The notes: generated by a model from the sequence alone, not told the origin. A stretch of DNA of 64,000 nt from Streptomyces sp. FIT100 (GCF_024584805.1 NZ_CP075715.1:7783526-7847525), one strand, 5' to 3'; positions 8,509 to 17,673 are shown, numbered from the stretch's first letter. Numbers and translations are program-made.

Positions 8509-9614
8509 CGGCCCACCGCCCGCTGATAGACCCGCAGATGGCGGGCGGTGAACGCGTCGAGGTCGAAAAGCCCGGAGCGTCCCAGGCTGGCCTCGCCCAG
8601 TACCTTGCGCTGCGGGGCGTCCTTCGCCAGCGACTCCAGCACTGAGGCGAGTTCCTGGGGTTTGTCCGGGTCGAAGTACAGCCCGGCATCGCCGGCTGTC
8701 TCGTGGTGGGACGGGATGTCCGACAGCACCAGTGGCAGGCCGGCCGCCATGGCCTCCAGGATGGAGATGGGCATGCCCTCGAACCTGCTCGCCGAGACGA
8801 AAGCCTGCGACGACATCAACAGCGGAAGCACCAGGTCCCTGCGCCAGACCTGGCCGTACCACTCGATCGCCTCGTGGATCCCCAGCACGAGACCGCGCCG
8901 GTAGAGGTCGGCCATCTCAGGTCCGTCACCGATCACACGCAGCCGGACGTCCACGCCGCGCTGACGGGCCTCCGCCACTCCGGCCAGCACGGCCGCCTGG
9001 TTCTTGTGCGGGTACAGACCGGCCAGGCTGATCACGGTGAGACCGCCGTCACCGCGTTCGTCCACGCGCTCCGGGCAGTCCACCCTGATGGCGTTGGGCA
9101 CCACCTCGACCTGCGCCGCAGGGAGCCCTACCTGGGTGGTGCAGAAGTCCCGCACCGCCTCCGACACCGCGATCACCTGGTCGACGCGGGCGTTGAGGCA
9201 GCGGTCGAGACGGTTGCGCAGCCATGTGCGCTTGTGGGTGTAGACGCTGTGATAGGAGACCACCGTCGGCCGGCCCCTGAGAGCGAACCGCACGAGAGGG
9301 TGGATCCGGCCGTCGCCGAAGTGGATGTGGACCACGTGGCCGCGGGTGAGCCGGGCCACCGCCGCCAGCCGCCGCGCCGGCGAGCCGGACAGGGAGACGG
9401 CCTTCACCCGCGGGTCGAGCTCGGTCATCAGCGCGTTGCGCTTGGCGACCGCCAGTGCCACGACGCGCACCTCGACACCGCGCGCCACAAGCTCGTTGGC
9501 CAGCGAGGTCACCACCCGCTCCAGGCCGCCGACGGTGAAGTAGCGCACCAGCAGGCACACTCGCAGGCCGGAGACGGACCGGTCCGGCGCCGCGGCCTTC
9601 CTCGGCTCGCTCAT
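8505..9614 (-). CDS. GT4-family glycosyltransferase
   Basis: The 369-residue GT-B enzyme begins with RVCLLVRYFTVGGLERV, the acceptor-side loop typical of GT4. The E-x7-E motif is present in EGMPISILEAMAAG near residue 285, and the sugar-nucleotide segment SLAGLYPHKN is near residue 200. Family members transfer sugars such as GlcNAc from a UDP donor with retention. It overlaps both neighbours by 4 bp (ATGA upstream, GTGA downstream). With the UDP-sugar genes upstream and a deacetylase downstream, it probably transfers an N-acetylated amino sugar that is then deacetylated. Confidence 0.85.
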   Translation of the reverse strand: MSEPRKAAAPDRSVSGLRVCLLVRYFTVGGLERVVTSLANELVARGVEVRVVALAVAKRNALMTELDPRVKAVSLSGSPARRLAAVARLTRGHVVHIHFGDGRIHPLVRFALRGRPTVVSYHSVYTHKRTWLRNRLDRCLNARVDQVIAVSEAVRDFCTTQVGLPAAQVEVVPNAIRVDCPERVDERGDGGLTVISLAGLYPHKNQAAVLAGVAEARQRGVDVRLRVIGDGPEMADLYRRGLVLGIHEAIEWYGQVWRRDLVLPLLMSSQAFVSASRFEGMPISILEAMAAGLPLVLSDIPSHHETAGDAGLYFDPDKPQELASVLESLAKDAPQRKVLGEASLGRSGLFDLDAFTARHLRVYQRAVGR

Positions 9615-10768
9615 GCGCCACCCCCCAGCAGCGCCGCATAACGCCGGGCACCGCCGAGCAGGTGCCCGGCCTTGGGAGACAGGGGTTCGCGCAGGGCCTC
9701 GGTCAGGGTCGGGCCCACGGCGCCGGAGAGCACCTCGTCGAGGTCGCTCATGCGCACCAGTCCGCGGTTCGCGAGCAGCCGGGCGTGGATGCGCTGCTCG
9801 GACTCCCTTACCTGGCGCGGGATGACGACGCTGTTGCAGCCGACCGCGAGCACCTCGCTGAGCATGTTCGCGCCCGCGGCCCCGATGAACAGGTCGGCCG
9901 CCGCCATCCACGTCATCATCGACGGCTCGTAGGAGACGATCTCCAGCCACGGCAGCGGGGCGGCACGCTCCCGCAGCGCTTCGGCGTCCGCCGGCTCCAG
10001 ATACGGGCCGGTCACCAGCCGCGCCCGGTCGAACTCCGTGCTGCGCTCGGCCAGCGCGTCGATGAGCGCTGTCCACAACGGCATCGCACCCTGCCCACCG
10101 CCCATGGCGGCCAGCACCAGACGCTCGCCGTCGTCGACACCCAGCTCCGCCCGTGCCGCGTCCCTGCCGAGGCGGGACTCGGCGACCAGGTAGCCGGTGT
10201 ACTGGATCCGCCCCCGGAGGAAATCCGGCACGCTGTAGTGGTCTTCGAGGCGGAACACTTCGGGGTGGGTGTGCACATGGATCGCATCGAAGTGCCGGTC
10301 GATCCAGCGGGCGCTTTCCCCGCGGAAGTACTCACGGTCGGTCTTGCCGGCGTCGAAGAGGACACCGCGCAGGGTGAGCACGCGCCGACCGCCGCTGCCC
10401 CTGGTGCCGGTCAGCGCCGGGACCAGCTCGTCTCCGGCACCCCTGGGCAGATGGTTGACCAGAAGGACGTCGGGCGCGTAGTGACGCAGAAAGACCTCGG
10501 CCATCTCCGCGCGCATCCGGAAGAGAGGCCCGGTCTCCATTGCCGTCCGCCCGCGGGTGCCCCATCCGGCGACGCTGTCGTAGTTGGTGAAGGCGGGCAG
10601 CTTCACCACGTCCATGCCGGCCGGCAGCAGGTCGAGCCCGCGATAGGCGCCGGTCAGCCCCGAGATCTGCACTTCCTCACCGCTGCCGGAAAGCCCGTGC
10701 GCCACCTTCGCGCTCTCTGCGGTGTGCCCGAGGCTTCTGCCGTTGTGCCAGTACATGGCGATCCGCAC
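9611..10768 (-). CDS. GT28/MurG-like glycosyltransferase
   Basis: This 385-residue GT-B protein has an N-terminal HNGRSLGHTAESAKVA loop and a C-terminal donor site around AGANMLSEVLAVGCNSVVIP, as in MurG-like and macrolide-type transferases. An MGGGQGAMPLW segment near residue 206 matches the glycine-rich start of the C-terminal domain. The GTG start at 10768 is fixed by AAGGAGG 6 nt upstream, one of the clearest ribosome sites in the operon, and lies 3 nt past the epimerase stop. It is a second glycosyl transfer activity in the cluster; donor and acceptor are unknown. Confidence 0.78.
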   Translation of the reverse strand: MRIAMYWHNGRSLGHTAESAKVAHGLSGSGEEVQISGLTGAYRGLDLLPAGMDVVKLPAFTNYDSVAGWGTRGRTAMETGPLFRMRAEMAEVFLRHYAPDVLLVNHLPRGAGDELVPALTGTRGSGGRRVLTLRGVLFDAGKTDREYFRGESARWIDRHFDAIHVHTHPEVFRLEDHYSVPDFLRGRIQYTGYLVAESRLGRDAARAELGVDDGERLVLAAMGGGQGAMPLWTALIDALAERSTEFDRARLVTGPYLEPADAEALRERAAPLPWLEIVSYEPSMMTWMAAADLFIGAAGANMLSEVLAVGCNSVVIPRQVRESEQRIHARLLANRGLVRMSDLDEVLSGAVGPTLTEALREPLSPKAGHLLGGARRYAALLGGGA

Positions 10769-10771
10769 GGT

Positions 10772-11824
10772 CTACCTCCTTGCTTCCGCGGAATGGCGTG
10801 TGCCGCGTACTCCGGCGACATGGGAAACGGTCTCGCGCAGGCCCTCGTCCAGGCCGACGACGGCTTCGTAGCCCAGCTCCTGCCGTGCCAGTCCGAGATC
10901 GGCGAGTGCCGAGGCCACGTCGCCGGCGCGCGGAGGCGCGGTCGACGCCTGTACCGCTGACGCTTTCGAGCGTCCTGGTACCGCGGCGACATGCGAGCGC
11001 AGGATCTCGAAGAGGGCGTTGAGTGAAGTGCCCCGCCCCGTACCGACGTTGAAGACGCCGCACGAACCGGCCGGGCGGGCCACCGCCAGGAGATTGGCGC
11101 GCACGACGTTCTCCACGTGGGTGAAGTCCCGGGACTGGGTGCCATCGCCGTGGATCACGGGGGACTCCGCGGCCAGCAGGGCCCGGATCCAGCGGGGGAT
11201 CACCGCCGAGTACGGTCCGTCGGGGTTCTGCCGTGGCCCGAAGACATTGAAGTAGCGCAGGCCCGTGAGGGCGATGCCGGTGTTCCGGTGGGTGACCGCC
11301 GCCAGTTGCTCCATCGCACGCTTGCTCACCGCGTACGGCGACATCGGCTCGCCCAGGACGGGCTCACGACGCAGTGCGGTGGAGACGTCCCCGTAGACGG
11401 AGCTGGAGCTGGCGTACACGACACGGGACACTCCGGCTTGTGCCGCGGAGCTGAACAGGTTGACCGAGCCGATGGTGTTGGTCCGAAGCACCTGGACCGG
11501 ATGGGCCATGGACCGGGGTACGGAGTTGAGCGCGGCCTGGTGCAGAACCACGCCGACGCCCCGCACGGCCGCGTCGCAGGCGTCCCGGGACCGCAGATCC
11601 CCTTCGATGAGCCGGAAGCGCGCCCATCGCTCGGCACCGACCCGGGCCTCCACCTCGTTGAGGTTCTCCTTCTTCCCGGTGGAGAAGTTGTCCAGGCCCA
11701 CTACATGCCGCCCCGCTCGCAGGAGCGTCTCCAGGAGGTGCGAGCCGATGAAGCCCGCAACACCGGTAATCAGCCAGGTGTCTGACACATCCGGTACCTC
11801 GGCAGGTAATCGGGCAGCGCGCAT
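10772..11824 (-). CDS. UDP-N-acetylglucosamine 4-epimerase, WbpP/TviC-like
   Basis: This is a 350-residue extended short-chain dehydrogenase. Visible are TGVAGFIGSHLLE (NAD site, residues 20-32), the ASSSSVYG serine motif near 142 and the YAVSK catalytic Tyr-Lys near 166. The motifs HQAALNSVPRS and LRYFNVFGPRQNPDGPYSAVIP are close to those of WbpP and TviC, which interconvert UDP-GlcNAc/UDP-GalNAc and their uronic acids. The ATG at 11824 has GGAGG 5 nt upstream. A WbpA-like dehydrogenase lies just upstream, so the pair should produce UDP-GlcNAcA and UDP-GalNAcA or a similar donor. Confidence 0.85.
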   Translation of the reverse strand: MRAARLPAEVPDVSDTWLITGVAGFIGSHLLETLLRAGRHVVGLDNFSTGKKENLNEVEARVGAERWARFRLIEGDLRSRDACDAAVRGVGVVLHQAALNSVPRSMAHPVQVLRTNTIGSVNLFSSAAQAGVSRVVYASSSSVYGDVSTALRREPVLGEPMSPYAVSKRAMEQLAAVTHRNTGIALTGLRYFNVFGPRQNPDGPYSAVIPRWIRALLAAESPVIHGDGTQSRDFTHVENVVRANLLAVARPAGSCGVFNVGTGRGTSLNALFEILRSHVAAVPGRSKASAVQASTAPPRAGDVASALADLGLARQELGYEAVVGLDEGLRETVSHVAGVRGTRHSAEARR

Positions 11825-11884
11825 CGCGACCTCCGTGCAGCGGGATGGAATGTCAGGGGGAGAAAAGAGTGGGGCCGGGTGCGC

Positions 11885-13147
11885 CTACAGCACCGCGACG
11901 CCGAGGTCGGTCAGCCGGCCCCGGGTGTCGAAAAGGGCTCGGGTCCTGGAGCCGTCGACGTGCTCCCGGTACTGCGCGTGCCACTGCAGCACGATCGTCA
12001 GGTCGGCGGCGCACAGCGCGACGTCCAGATCGTCGGCGGCGGGGACGTCGAGCCCGTCGACGGCCCAGGTGTCGACATACGGGTCGTGATACGTGACGTC
12101 GGCGCCCTGCTGCCTGAGATGGCGCACCACATCGCCGGCAGGGGACTCGCGCTGGTCGGCGATGTCCGCCTTGTACGTGACCCCCAGCACCAGGACACGA
12201 GCACCGGTCAGTTCGCCACCCGTGCGCGCGACCAAGTGGGCGGCGCGCTCGACCACATACCGTGGCATGCCGTCGTTGATCTCATGGGCCAGGTCGATGA
12301 GCTGCGACCGCCGGCCCAGCTCACGTGCCTGGTAGGAGAGGTAGCGAGGGTCGATGGGGATGCAGTGGCCGCCGACGCCCGGGCCGGGTTGGAAGGCGGC
12401 GAAGCCGAAGGGCTTGGTCGCGGCGCAGTCGATGGCGTTCCACAGGTCGACGCCCAGCTCATGGCTGAGCATCGCCATCTCGTTGACCAGCGCGATGTTC
12501 ACCTGCCGGTAGGTGTTCTCGAGGATTTTGGCCATTTCGGCTTCCCGGGTGCCCTTGGCCGCCACGACCTTGACCACGAAGCGGGCGTAGAACGCCATGG
12601 CGCGCCGCGTACAGTCCTCGGTGTAACCGCCCACGACCTTGGCGGTGTTGCGCACGCCGTGATCGGAGTTCCCGGGATCGATGCGCTCGGGCGAGAAGGC
12701 CAGCTGGAAGTCGTCACCGGCGCGCAGTCCCGACTCCTCCAGGACGGGCCTGATGATGTCGTCGGTCGTGCCGGGGAAGGTCGTGGACTCCAGCACGACG
12801 AGCATGCCCCGCTTGAGGCGACGTGCCACCATACCGGCGGCCTCCATCACATGGGACAGGTCCGGCCGGCCGCTTGCGCCCAGCGGCGTCGGCACGCACA
12901 CCACCACCACGCGTGGTGCGCCGAAGTTGTCCTCGTCGCAGCTGGCGGCGAAGCCGGCAGCGCGCATACGTGCGATGTCGTCGTCACTCACGCCGTCGAC
13001 GGGGGAGACTCCCGCGTTGAGCCGCCCGACCACCTGCGGGCTCACATCGAAGCCACGGACGCTCAGACCGGCCTGAACGGCTTCCCTGGCGAGCGGCAGC
13101 CCGACATAGCCCAGACCTATGACCAGCAGATCAACTGGCTCAGACAT
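11885..13147 (-). CDS. UDP-N-acetyl-hexosamine 6-dehydrogenase (WbpA/WecC/TviB-like)
   Basis: This 420-residue UDP-sugar dehydrogenase has the NAD motif VIGLGYVGLPLA at residues 8-19, ESTTFPGTT near residue 117 and the catalytic cysteine in PGVGGHCIPIDPRYL near residue 264. Such enzymes oxidise C6 of UDP-GlcNAc or UDP-ManNAc twice to the uronic acid. The ATG at 13147 overlaps the aldolase gene by 8 bp. There is a 60-nt gap before the epimerase gene, the longest between the enzymes in this half of the operon. Together they form a standard route to an acidic amino-sugar nucleotide. Confidence 0.87.
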   Translation of the reverse strand: MSEPVDLLVIGLGYVGLPLAREAVQAGLSVRGFDVSPQVVGRLNAGVSPVDGVSDDDIARMRAAGFAASCDEDNFGAPRVVVVCVPTPLGASGRPDLSHVMEAAGMVARRLKRGMLVVLESTTFPGTTDDIIRPVLEESGLRAGDDFQLAFSPERIDPGNSDHGVRNTAKVVGGYTEDCTRRAMAFYARFVVKVVAAKGTREAEMAKILENTYRQVNIALVNEMAMLSHELGVDLWNAIDCAATKPFGFAAFQPGPGVGGHCIPIDPRYLSYQARELGRRSQLIDLAHEINDGMPRYVVERAAHLVARTGGELTGARVLVLGVTYKADIADQRESPAGDVVRHLRQQGADVTYHDPYVDTWAVDGLDVPAADDLDVALCAADLTIVLQWHAQYREHVDGSRTRALFDTRGRLTDLGVAVL

Positions 13148-13937
13148 GGGGCGAGCCCCCGTGCACCGCGGACGCCAGGCTGCGGATGGCCTCCACCGGC
13201 TTGTCCGCAGCCCAGGCGCGGCGACCGATCGCGGCGCCGCGGACACCCTGGTCCACCGCGCGGCGCAGGAACCGCTCCAGCTCCGTCGACGCATTGGGCG
13301 GTCCACCCGCCAGCACGATGGGGACCGAGGTGCTGTCCACGCATTGGGCGATGACCTCGGCGTCGTCAGGCAGCGAGGTCTTGATGACATCGGCCCCGAT
13401 TTCCTCGGCGATCCGGCAGGCGTGGGCGTAGGCGCTCGGGCCCATTCTGTCCAAGGCATCGGGAAGGCTGTAGACCGTGACCAGGACGGGCAGGCCCATG
13501 CCGTGAGCCCGCTCGGCGAGTTGAGCGATGACGCGTGCGTTCTCGAGATCGCCGGCCGAGCCGAACTTGAACTCTCCGCATACGGCGTCGGCGGCGTGGG
13601 CCGCGGCGTACTCCACCGAGTTGAGCAGGACGTGGTCCACGCCCGCCGCCAGCCGACCGGTCAGCGCCATGATGACGCCGAGCCGCTCGGCCCCCGGGAC
13701 CGAGAGGCAGTCGACCATGCCCGGCCGGAGCATGACCGCGTTCGCGTTTCCCAGAGCGGCGGCCTCAACGATGGCGCGAGGATGCTCCAGACCTCCAGCC
13801 GGTCCGATGGTGATGGCGTGGTCGAGCGGGATGACAAGGCTTCTGCCGGTGGCCGGCGAGAACAGGCGGCGCAATCGAATGGAAAACCCGTCGAAAGTCT
13901 GCCTCGGCCGAGATTCCAGGAAGGTCGTCTTCTTCAT
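13140..13937 (-). CDS. Class I aldolase of the DhnA/LsrF/AroA' family
   Basis: The 265-residue TIM-barrel aldolase carries VIPLDHAITIGP near residue 34 and the Schiff-base lysine in ADVIKTSLPDD near residue 186. The family includes archaeal fructose-bisphosphate aldolase, LsrF, and the synthases that make 2-amino-3,7-dideoxy-heptulosonate or GriI-type C7 precursors. It could cleave a deoxy-keto-sugar phosphate (the IolJ role) or build a branched precursor. The ATG at 13937 is chosen because homology begins there; a frame extends upstream to 14060. It lies second in the operon, directly after the kinase gene. Confidence 0.8.
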   Translation of the reverse strand: MKKTTFLESRPRQTFDGFSIRLRRLFSPATGRSLVIPLDHAITIGPAGGLEHPRAIVEAAALGNANAVMLRPGMVDCLSVPGAERLGVIMALTGRLAAGVDHVLLNSVEYAAAHAADAVCGEFKFGSAGDLENARVIAQLAERAHGMGLPVLVTVYSLPDALDRMGPSAYAHACRIAEEIGADVIKTSLPDDAEVIAQCVDSTSVPIVLAGGPPNASTELERFLRRAVDQGVRGAAIGRRAWAADKPVEAIRSLASAVHGGSPHV

Positions 13938-13963
13938 CTGCGGCTGCCCTTTCTTGCTTTGAG

Positions 13964-14995
13964 CTATAGAGCGGCAAGATTCAGATGCCCAGGGTACTTT
14001 CCGGATGAAAGGTAATCCCGCATGGTGTTGAGAATCCCCTTGGAGCGAGCTGGTCCCCACTCGAGAACCGCTTCATTCCTGGAGCTCAGTACAAAATTCA
14101 AAATGATCATGTCGCGCATGACCAAGAATTCACTGAGGCGTTCCGCCGAGGGTGGAAGTCCGCGGATCGAGCGGTATCCGCGGACGTACCTCTCGGTGAA
14201 TTCCGGATACTCCTGGGGGTCGCAGGTGCGCAGGAACGACGAGAGTACGGAGGCTACGTCGAGCATGTAGTACCCGGGGCCGCAGTCGTCGAAGTCGATC
14301 ACCGCCACATCGTCATCCGGGGTGGCGACCACGTTGCCGCGATGCAAGTCGGCGTGAATCAAGCCCCACTCGTGAGGAGTCCGTTCGGGCAGCCGGTCGC
14401 ACACAGTTCTGCACACCTGAAGCAGCAGGGCTCGCTCCGTATCGCTGAGCCGGTCGTGCGCCACCGGGTCGGTCACCGCCGCGCCGCCCTCGAAGATCTC
14501 CCCGTACCCCCAGGTCGGGCGCGTGAAATCGGCAGGGGGGCGGTACTGCATGGCATGCTCATGGAGGTTCGCCGTGAGACGTCCCAGCTGTTCGGCGGCG
14601 GTCGCGCTCAAGCTCGCCGGAGACGACTCCCCCGGAATCCATTCGAAGACCACGGACGTCACCGGCTCGGGCCACCTGGGGAGCGCGAGGCTCGTGACCA
14701 TGCCCGTCGAGCGGGTGGGTACGGGCTTCGGAGCGATCACCGCTTTGCCGGAGACGAGCGAATCGATCCAGGCGAGCTCCGAACTCTGCTCCTGCGCGCT
14801 TCGTCCGTCGTGCACGGACATGCGCAGGACATGGCGCATTCCATCACCCTCGACGAGGTACACCGCATTGTCCTCGTATTGGAGCAACTTCAGTCTGTTT
14901 CTGGGAATCGCGTAATGCTCAAGAGTCTCGAAGGCTGCCGACCTCAGCCATTTCAGTCGAGTGGCTCGCGCCAATTCATTGAACATTTTGCCCAT
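13964..14995 (-). CDS. APH/homoserine-kinase-like phosphotransferase
   Basis: This 343-residue protein belongs to the APH fold, which covers aminoglycoside phosphotransferases, homoserine kinase II and choline kinase. The catalytic loop HADLHRGNVV is near residue 217 and the metal-binding VIDFDDCGPGY near residue 233. It is the first gene of the minus-strand operon, with AAGGA 6 nt before the ATG at 14995. It may phosphorylate a pathway intermediate (the IolC role), or modify the product for self-protection. The gene context favours one of these but does not decide between them. Confidence 0.82.
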   Translation of the reverse strand: MGKMFNELARATRLKWLRSAAFETLEHYAIPRNRLKLLQYEDNAVYLVEGDGMRHVLRMSVHDGRSAQEQSSELAWIDSLVSGKAVIAPKPVPTRSTGMVTSLALPRWPEPVTSVVFEWIPGESSPASLSATAAEQLGRLTANLHEHAMQYRPPADFTRPTWGYGEIFEGGAAVTDPVAHDRLSDTERALLLQVCRTVCDRLPERTPHEWGLIHADLHRGNVVATPDDDVAVIDFDDCGPGYYMLDVASVLSSFLRTCDPQEYPEFTERYVRGYRSIRGLPPSAERLSEFLVMRDMIILNFVLSSRNEAVLEWGPARSKGILNTMRDYLSSGKYPGHLNLAAL

Positions 14996-15422
14996 GGGCG
15001 TTCCTTCTTGCGGCTGTTGCAGGTGGCTCAAATGTGGATCTACATGTGCGTCGCGCTCCAGGGTCAAGTGAGGGCTTCTCGATCCGGAGAACGGGTCATG
15101 AACGCGATGGATGAATGCTCTCACCACGTATCCCGGGGTTTCAAGTGGACCCTGCGACATGGCTTGATCATTGCCCATGCCCGGAGAGCTGGTTTTCGGA
15201 TTCGATATCACAGGGGAGTACGTCAAGGCAGGTCAGGTAGCCGCGCTGGAATGCGCTGAGGACGCCGTCAGCCCGGCCGGGGCGCCACGGATCAGGACAC
15301 CAGCGTGTTTCGGCACCCCTGATCGGATGATCGCGTGTTCGCGCCCTGTGCGTCCAACTCCCGCGTGTCGCTGTGCGATTGCCTGGAGCACGAGTTCGGA
15401 AACGGCGCTCGCGTTCCCGTGC
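14996..15422 (-). promoter_or_regulatory. Leader/promoter region of the 14-gene operon
   Basis: This 427-nt stretch holds no supported gene and must contain the promoter of the operon that starts at 14995. It is less GC-rich than its surroundings between about 14860 and 15230. A TTGACG at 15226-15221 (minus strand) could be a -35 element, but I see no convincing -10 at standard spacing. No operator repeat was recognised. Confidence 0.4.
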
Positions 15423-16292
15423 TCAGGAGGGACGCACGGCCATGGCGTCCAGCGCCTTGAGCAGACCGGGGAGTTCGGGCCCGCGCCCGACCGGCAGCAC
15501 CTCGCCCGGCTCCTCGTCGAGGAGGACGAAGGCGATGTCGTCGGTCCTGGCCACGATGGACCAGCCCGGTCCGTCCGCGCGCAGCATCCGCGCCCCGTCC
15601 GGAGCGAAGCTGGAGCGCACCCGGCCCGTGGGCGGTGCCTCGTCGACATAGCCGTGGAGTTCCTTGAGGACCCGCGCCACACCCTCGTGCGACACGGTCC
15701 GCTCCTCCTCGGAGGCGTCTGCACTCGCCTCGGCGTCCGGGGTGCCCGACCCGGTCGCGGCGTCCGCCCCGGGCGTGTCCGCCCCGTCCTCGGCGCCCTC
15801 GTCCGTCGCGTCGCCCACCTGATCGCGCCAGCTGGCCCACTGAAGGGCGATCTCGTCCGCGCCCATCCTGCGCTGCGCGGGCCCCCAGACCTCCGTGTCG
15901 GGCGGGGAGAGGCGCGGCCCTTCGCCGTCGTCCTGCGGATCGTGCGGCGCCGGCAGGCCCGGGGCGACGGTCGCGACCGCCAGCGGCCAGCCGGGCAGGG
16001 CCGCGACGACAGTGCGGTCGCTGGGGGACAGGTCGTACTCCATGCCGCAGTCCCAGGACGCGATCGCCACCGCGACCAGGGAGACGTCGTCGACGACGAC
16101 CGTCCACCGGGCGCCGGCGCTGTCCTGGCCGAGCACCAGCCCGTACCCCTCGCCGTACGGCTCAAGACCCAGCGCCTCGCACGCCGCCGGGAAGTCGTCG
16201 CCGAGCACGCTCGGGAACTGCGCGGGCGTCAGCAGCAAGGCGGTCAGCACAAAGAGCGTGTCGTCGTCGGCGACACCGTCCGTCCCGGCCAC
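15423..16292 (-). CDS. Conserved Streptomyces-type hypothetical protein
   Basis: I do not recognise a named family. The 289-residue product is acidic and apparently cytoplasmic, with no signal peptide or membrane segment. It has two folded-looking halves (residues about 1-110 and 205-289) joined by a low-complexity acidic linker rich in Asp, Ala, Gly and Thr near residues 150-195. The C-terminal half has alternating hydrophobic strands (GWSIVARTDDIAFVLLDEE). The GTG at 16292 follows GGGAGG at 5 nt. It is probably a housekeeping hypothetical rather than part of the sugar operon, since a 427-nt gap separates them. Confidence 0.65.
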   Translation of the reverse strand: MAGTDGVADDDTLFVLTALLLTPAQFPSVLGDDFPAACEALGLEPYGEGYGLVLGQDSAGARWTVVVDDVSLVAVAIASWDCGMEYDLSPSDRTVVAALPGWPLAVATVAPGLPAPHDPQDDGEGPRLSPPDTEVWGPAQRRMGADEIALQWASWRDQVGDATDEGAEDGADTPGADAATGSGTPDAEASADASEEERTVSHEGVARVLKELHGYVDEAPPTGRVRSSFAPDGARMLRADGPGWSIVARTDDIAFVLLDEEPGEVLPVGRGPELPGLLKALDAMAVRPS

Positions 16293-16417
16293 AGCACCCT
16301 CCCATCCGATCGTTCGTCGGCGCACCCTAACCAGTGGGTAACCGCCTCGTCGAGGGCCTGCGGCAGGGAATTGCTCCCGGGCCCCCGGCCCGGCCCCCGG
16401 TCCGGCGGCGGGCCGGC

Positions 16418-16729
16418 TCAGCCGACGGGCAGCCCGAGGAGGCTGCGCGCCACGGACTGCGGTGATTCGTCCCGTTCCCGCGCGAGGGCGATGACCGCCC
16501 GGCAGGCCAGTTCGTTCACCCCGAACGACAGCGCCTCGGGCGACACCCAGCTCGACGCCTCGTCGATGCCCTGCTGGTCGTCCTCGGCGCACGCCGACAC
16601 ATACGTGGCCGCGGCCTCGAAGATGTTGTGCTGCCGTCCCCGCGCGGCCGCGGCCGGAGCGACGCCGTGCTCACCGCTCCGCCCCGCCGTGAAAAATCTG
16701 CGTATGTTCCCGATCACCTTGTCGAACAC
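16418..16729 (-). CDS. Small conserved hypothetical protein
   Basis: This 103-residue soluble protein has no recognised domain. It starts FDKVIGNIRRFF, is helical in pattern and contains CAEDDQQGIDEASSWV and an NELACRAVIALARERDES helix. The GTG at 16729 has AAGGGG 7 nt upstream and is preferred; an ATG at 16756 would add nine residues. Transcription is in the same direction as the hypothetical gene downstream, 125 nt away. Function unknown. Confidence 0.6.
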   Translation of the reverse strand: MFDKVIGNIRRFFTAGRSGEHGVAPAAAARGRQHNIFEAAATYVSACAEDDQQGIDEASSWVSPEALSFGVNELACRAVIALARERDESPQSVARSLLGLPVG

Positions 16730-16877
16730 GATGGCCCCCTTCTTCGACCCGTTCACCTGTTCGGCGTAGTCGCCGGTGCGACAAGTCTTCCCCCGGTGCG
16801 GCCTGCAACGAACGTCTGTTTCGGCCCGGCTCGCAACGGGGCGGCGGCGGGCGACGGCCGCCGCCGGGGGCGGTGCC

Positions 16878-17477
16878 TCAGTCCTGGCGTACCGCCAGGG
16901 CCAGGAAGCGCGCGTCCTCGTCGGCGTACGACACCAGCCGCCAGCCCGCGACGCTCAGCAGCGGCCCGAGACGGGGCTCGGCGCGCAGATCGTCGTCGCT
17001 GACCATGCGGCCCTGACGGGCGGCCAGCGCGGCCCGCCCGATCGGATGGAACAGCGCGAGGCGTCCACCGGGGCGCACCACTCGGGCCAACTCGCGCAGA
17101 TTCTCGGCAGGTTGCGGCAGATGTGCGATCAGACCGGCCGCGAACACGGCGTCCAGCGCGCCCGTCCGCAGCGGCAGCCGCGCCACGTCGGCGAGCAGCA
17201 GCGCACCCGCCCGGTCCCGCCCGGCGCGGGCGGCGGCGTCCAGCATCTGCGGGGTCAGATCCGCACCGACGACCGTGCCGGCCGGACCCACGGCCTCGCG
17301 CAGCGCGGGCAGTGCGCGCGCCGTGCCGCAGCCCGCGTCCAGCACGGCGTCGGCATGGCGCAGGCCGAGGGCGGCGACCCCGGCGGCGTAGGCGGGTCCG
17401 TCGTCCGGGAAGCGCGCGTCCCAGCCGGCCGCGCGGGCGCCGAAGAACTCCTGGACGTGTGTGTGGTCGTCGGTCAT
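16878..17477 (-). CDS. SAM-dependent methyltransferase (class I)
   Basis: The 199-residue protein shows a methyltransferase-11-type fold. Motif I is VLDAGCGTARAL near residue 45, followed by VVGADLTPQMLDAA, a motif-II-like segment ending FAAGLIAHLPQP and the post-motif LARVVRPGGRLALFHPIG. It is short for the family but complete. A start at ATG 17477 fits the homology. No substrate is suggested by neighbours; the adjacent MHYT gene is divergent, with 196 nt between them for both promoters. Confidence 0.82.
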   Translation of the reverse strand: MTDDHTHVQEFFGARAAGWDARFPDDGPAYAAGVAALGLRHADAVLDAGCGTARALPALREAVGPAGTVVGADLTPQMLDAAARAGRDRAGALLLADVARLPLRTGALDAVFAAGLIAHLPQPAENLRELARVVRPGGRLALFHPIGRAALAARQGRMVSDDDLRAEPRLGPLLSVAGWRLVSYADEDARFLALAVRQD

Positions 17478-17673
17478 GCGGCCATGATCCCGCAGGCTCC
17501 GGGCCTTGCGATGGCGGTCGTCCGCAGCCGCGGCGTCCGGCGTCTCACTCAGACGTTCGGTGCACATGTTCGAACTCGGCACGATCGTTCTGAAACATCT
17601 CTCTGTCATATTCCATCAGCTTTCGAACTGCGCCCCTGTCGCGCGCCCCCCGCGGGACTAGCGTCCCTGAGCC

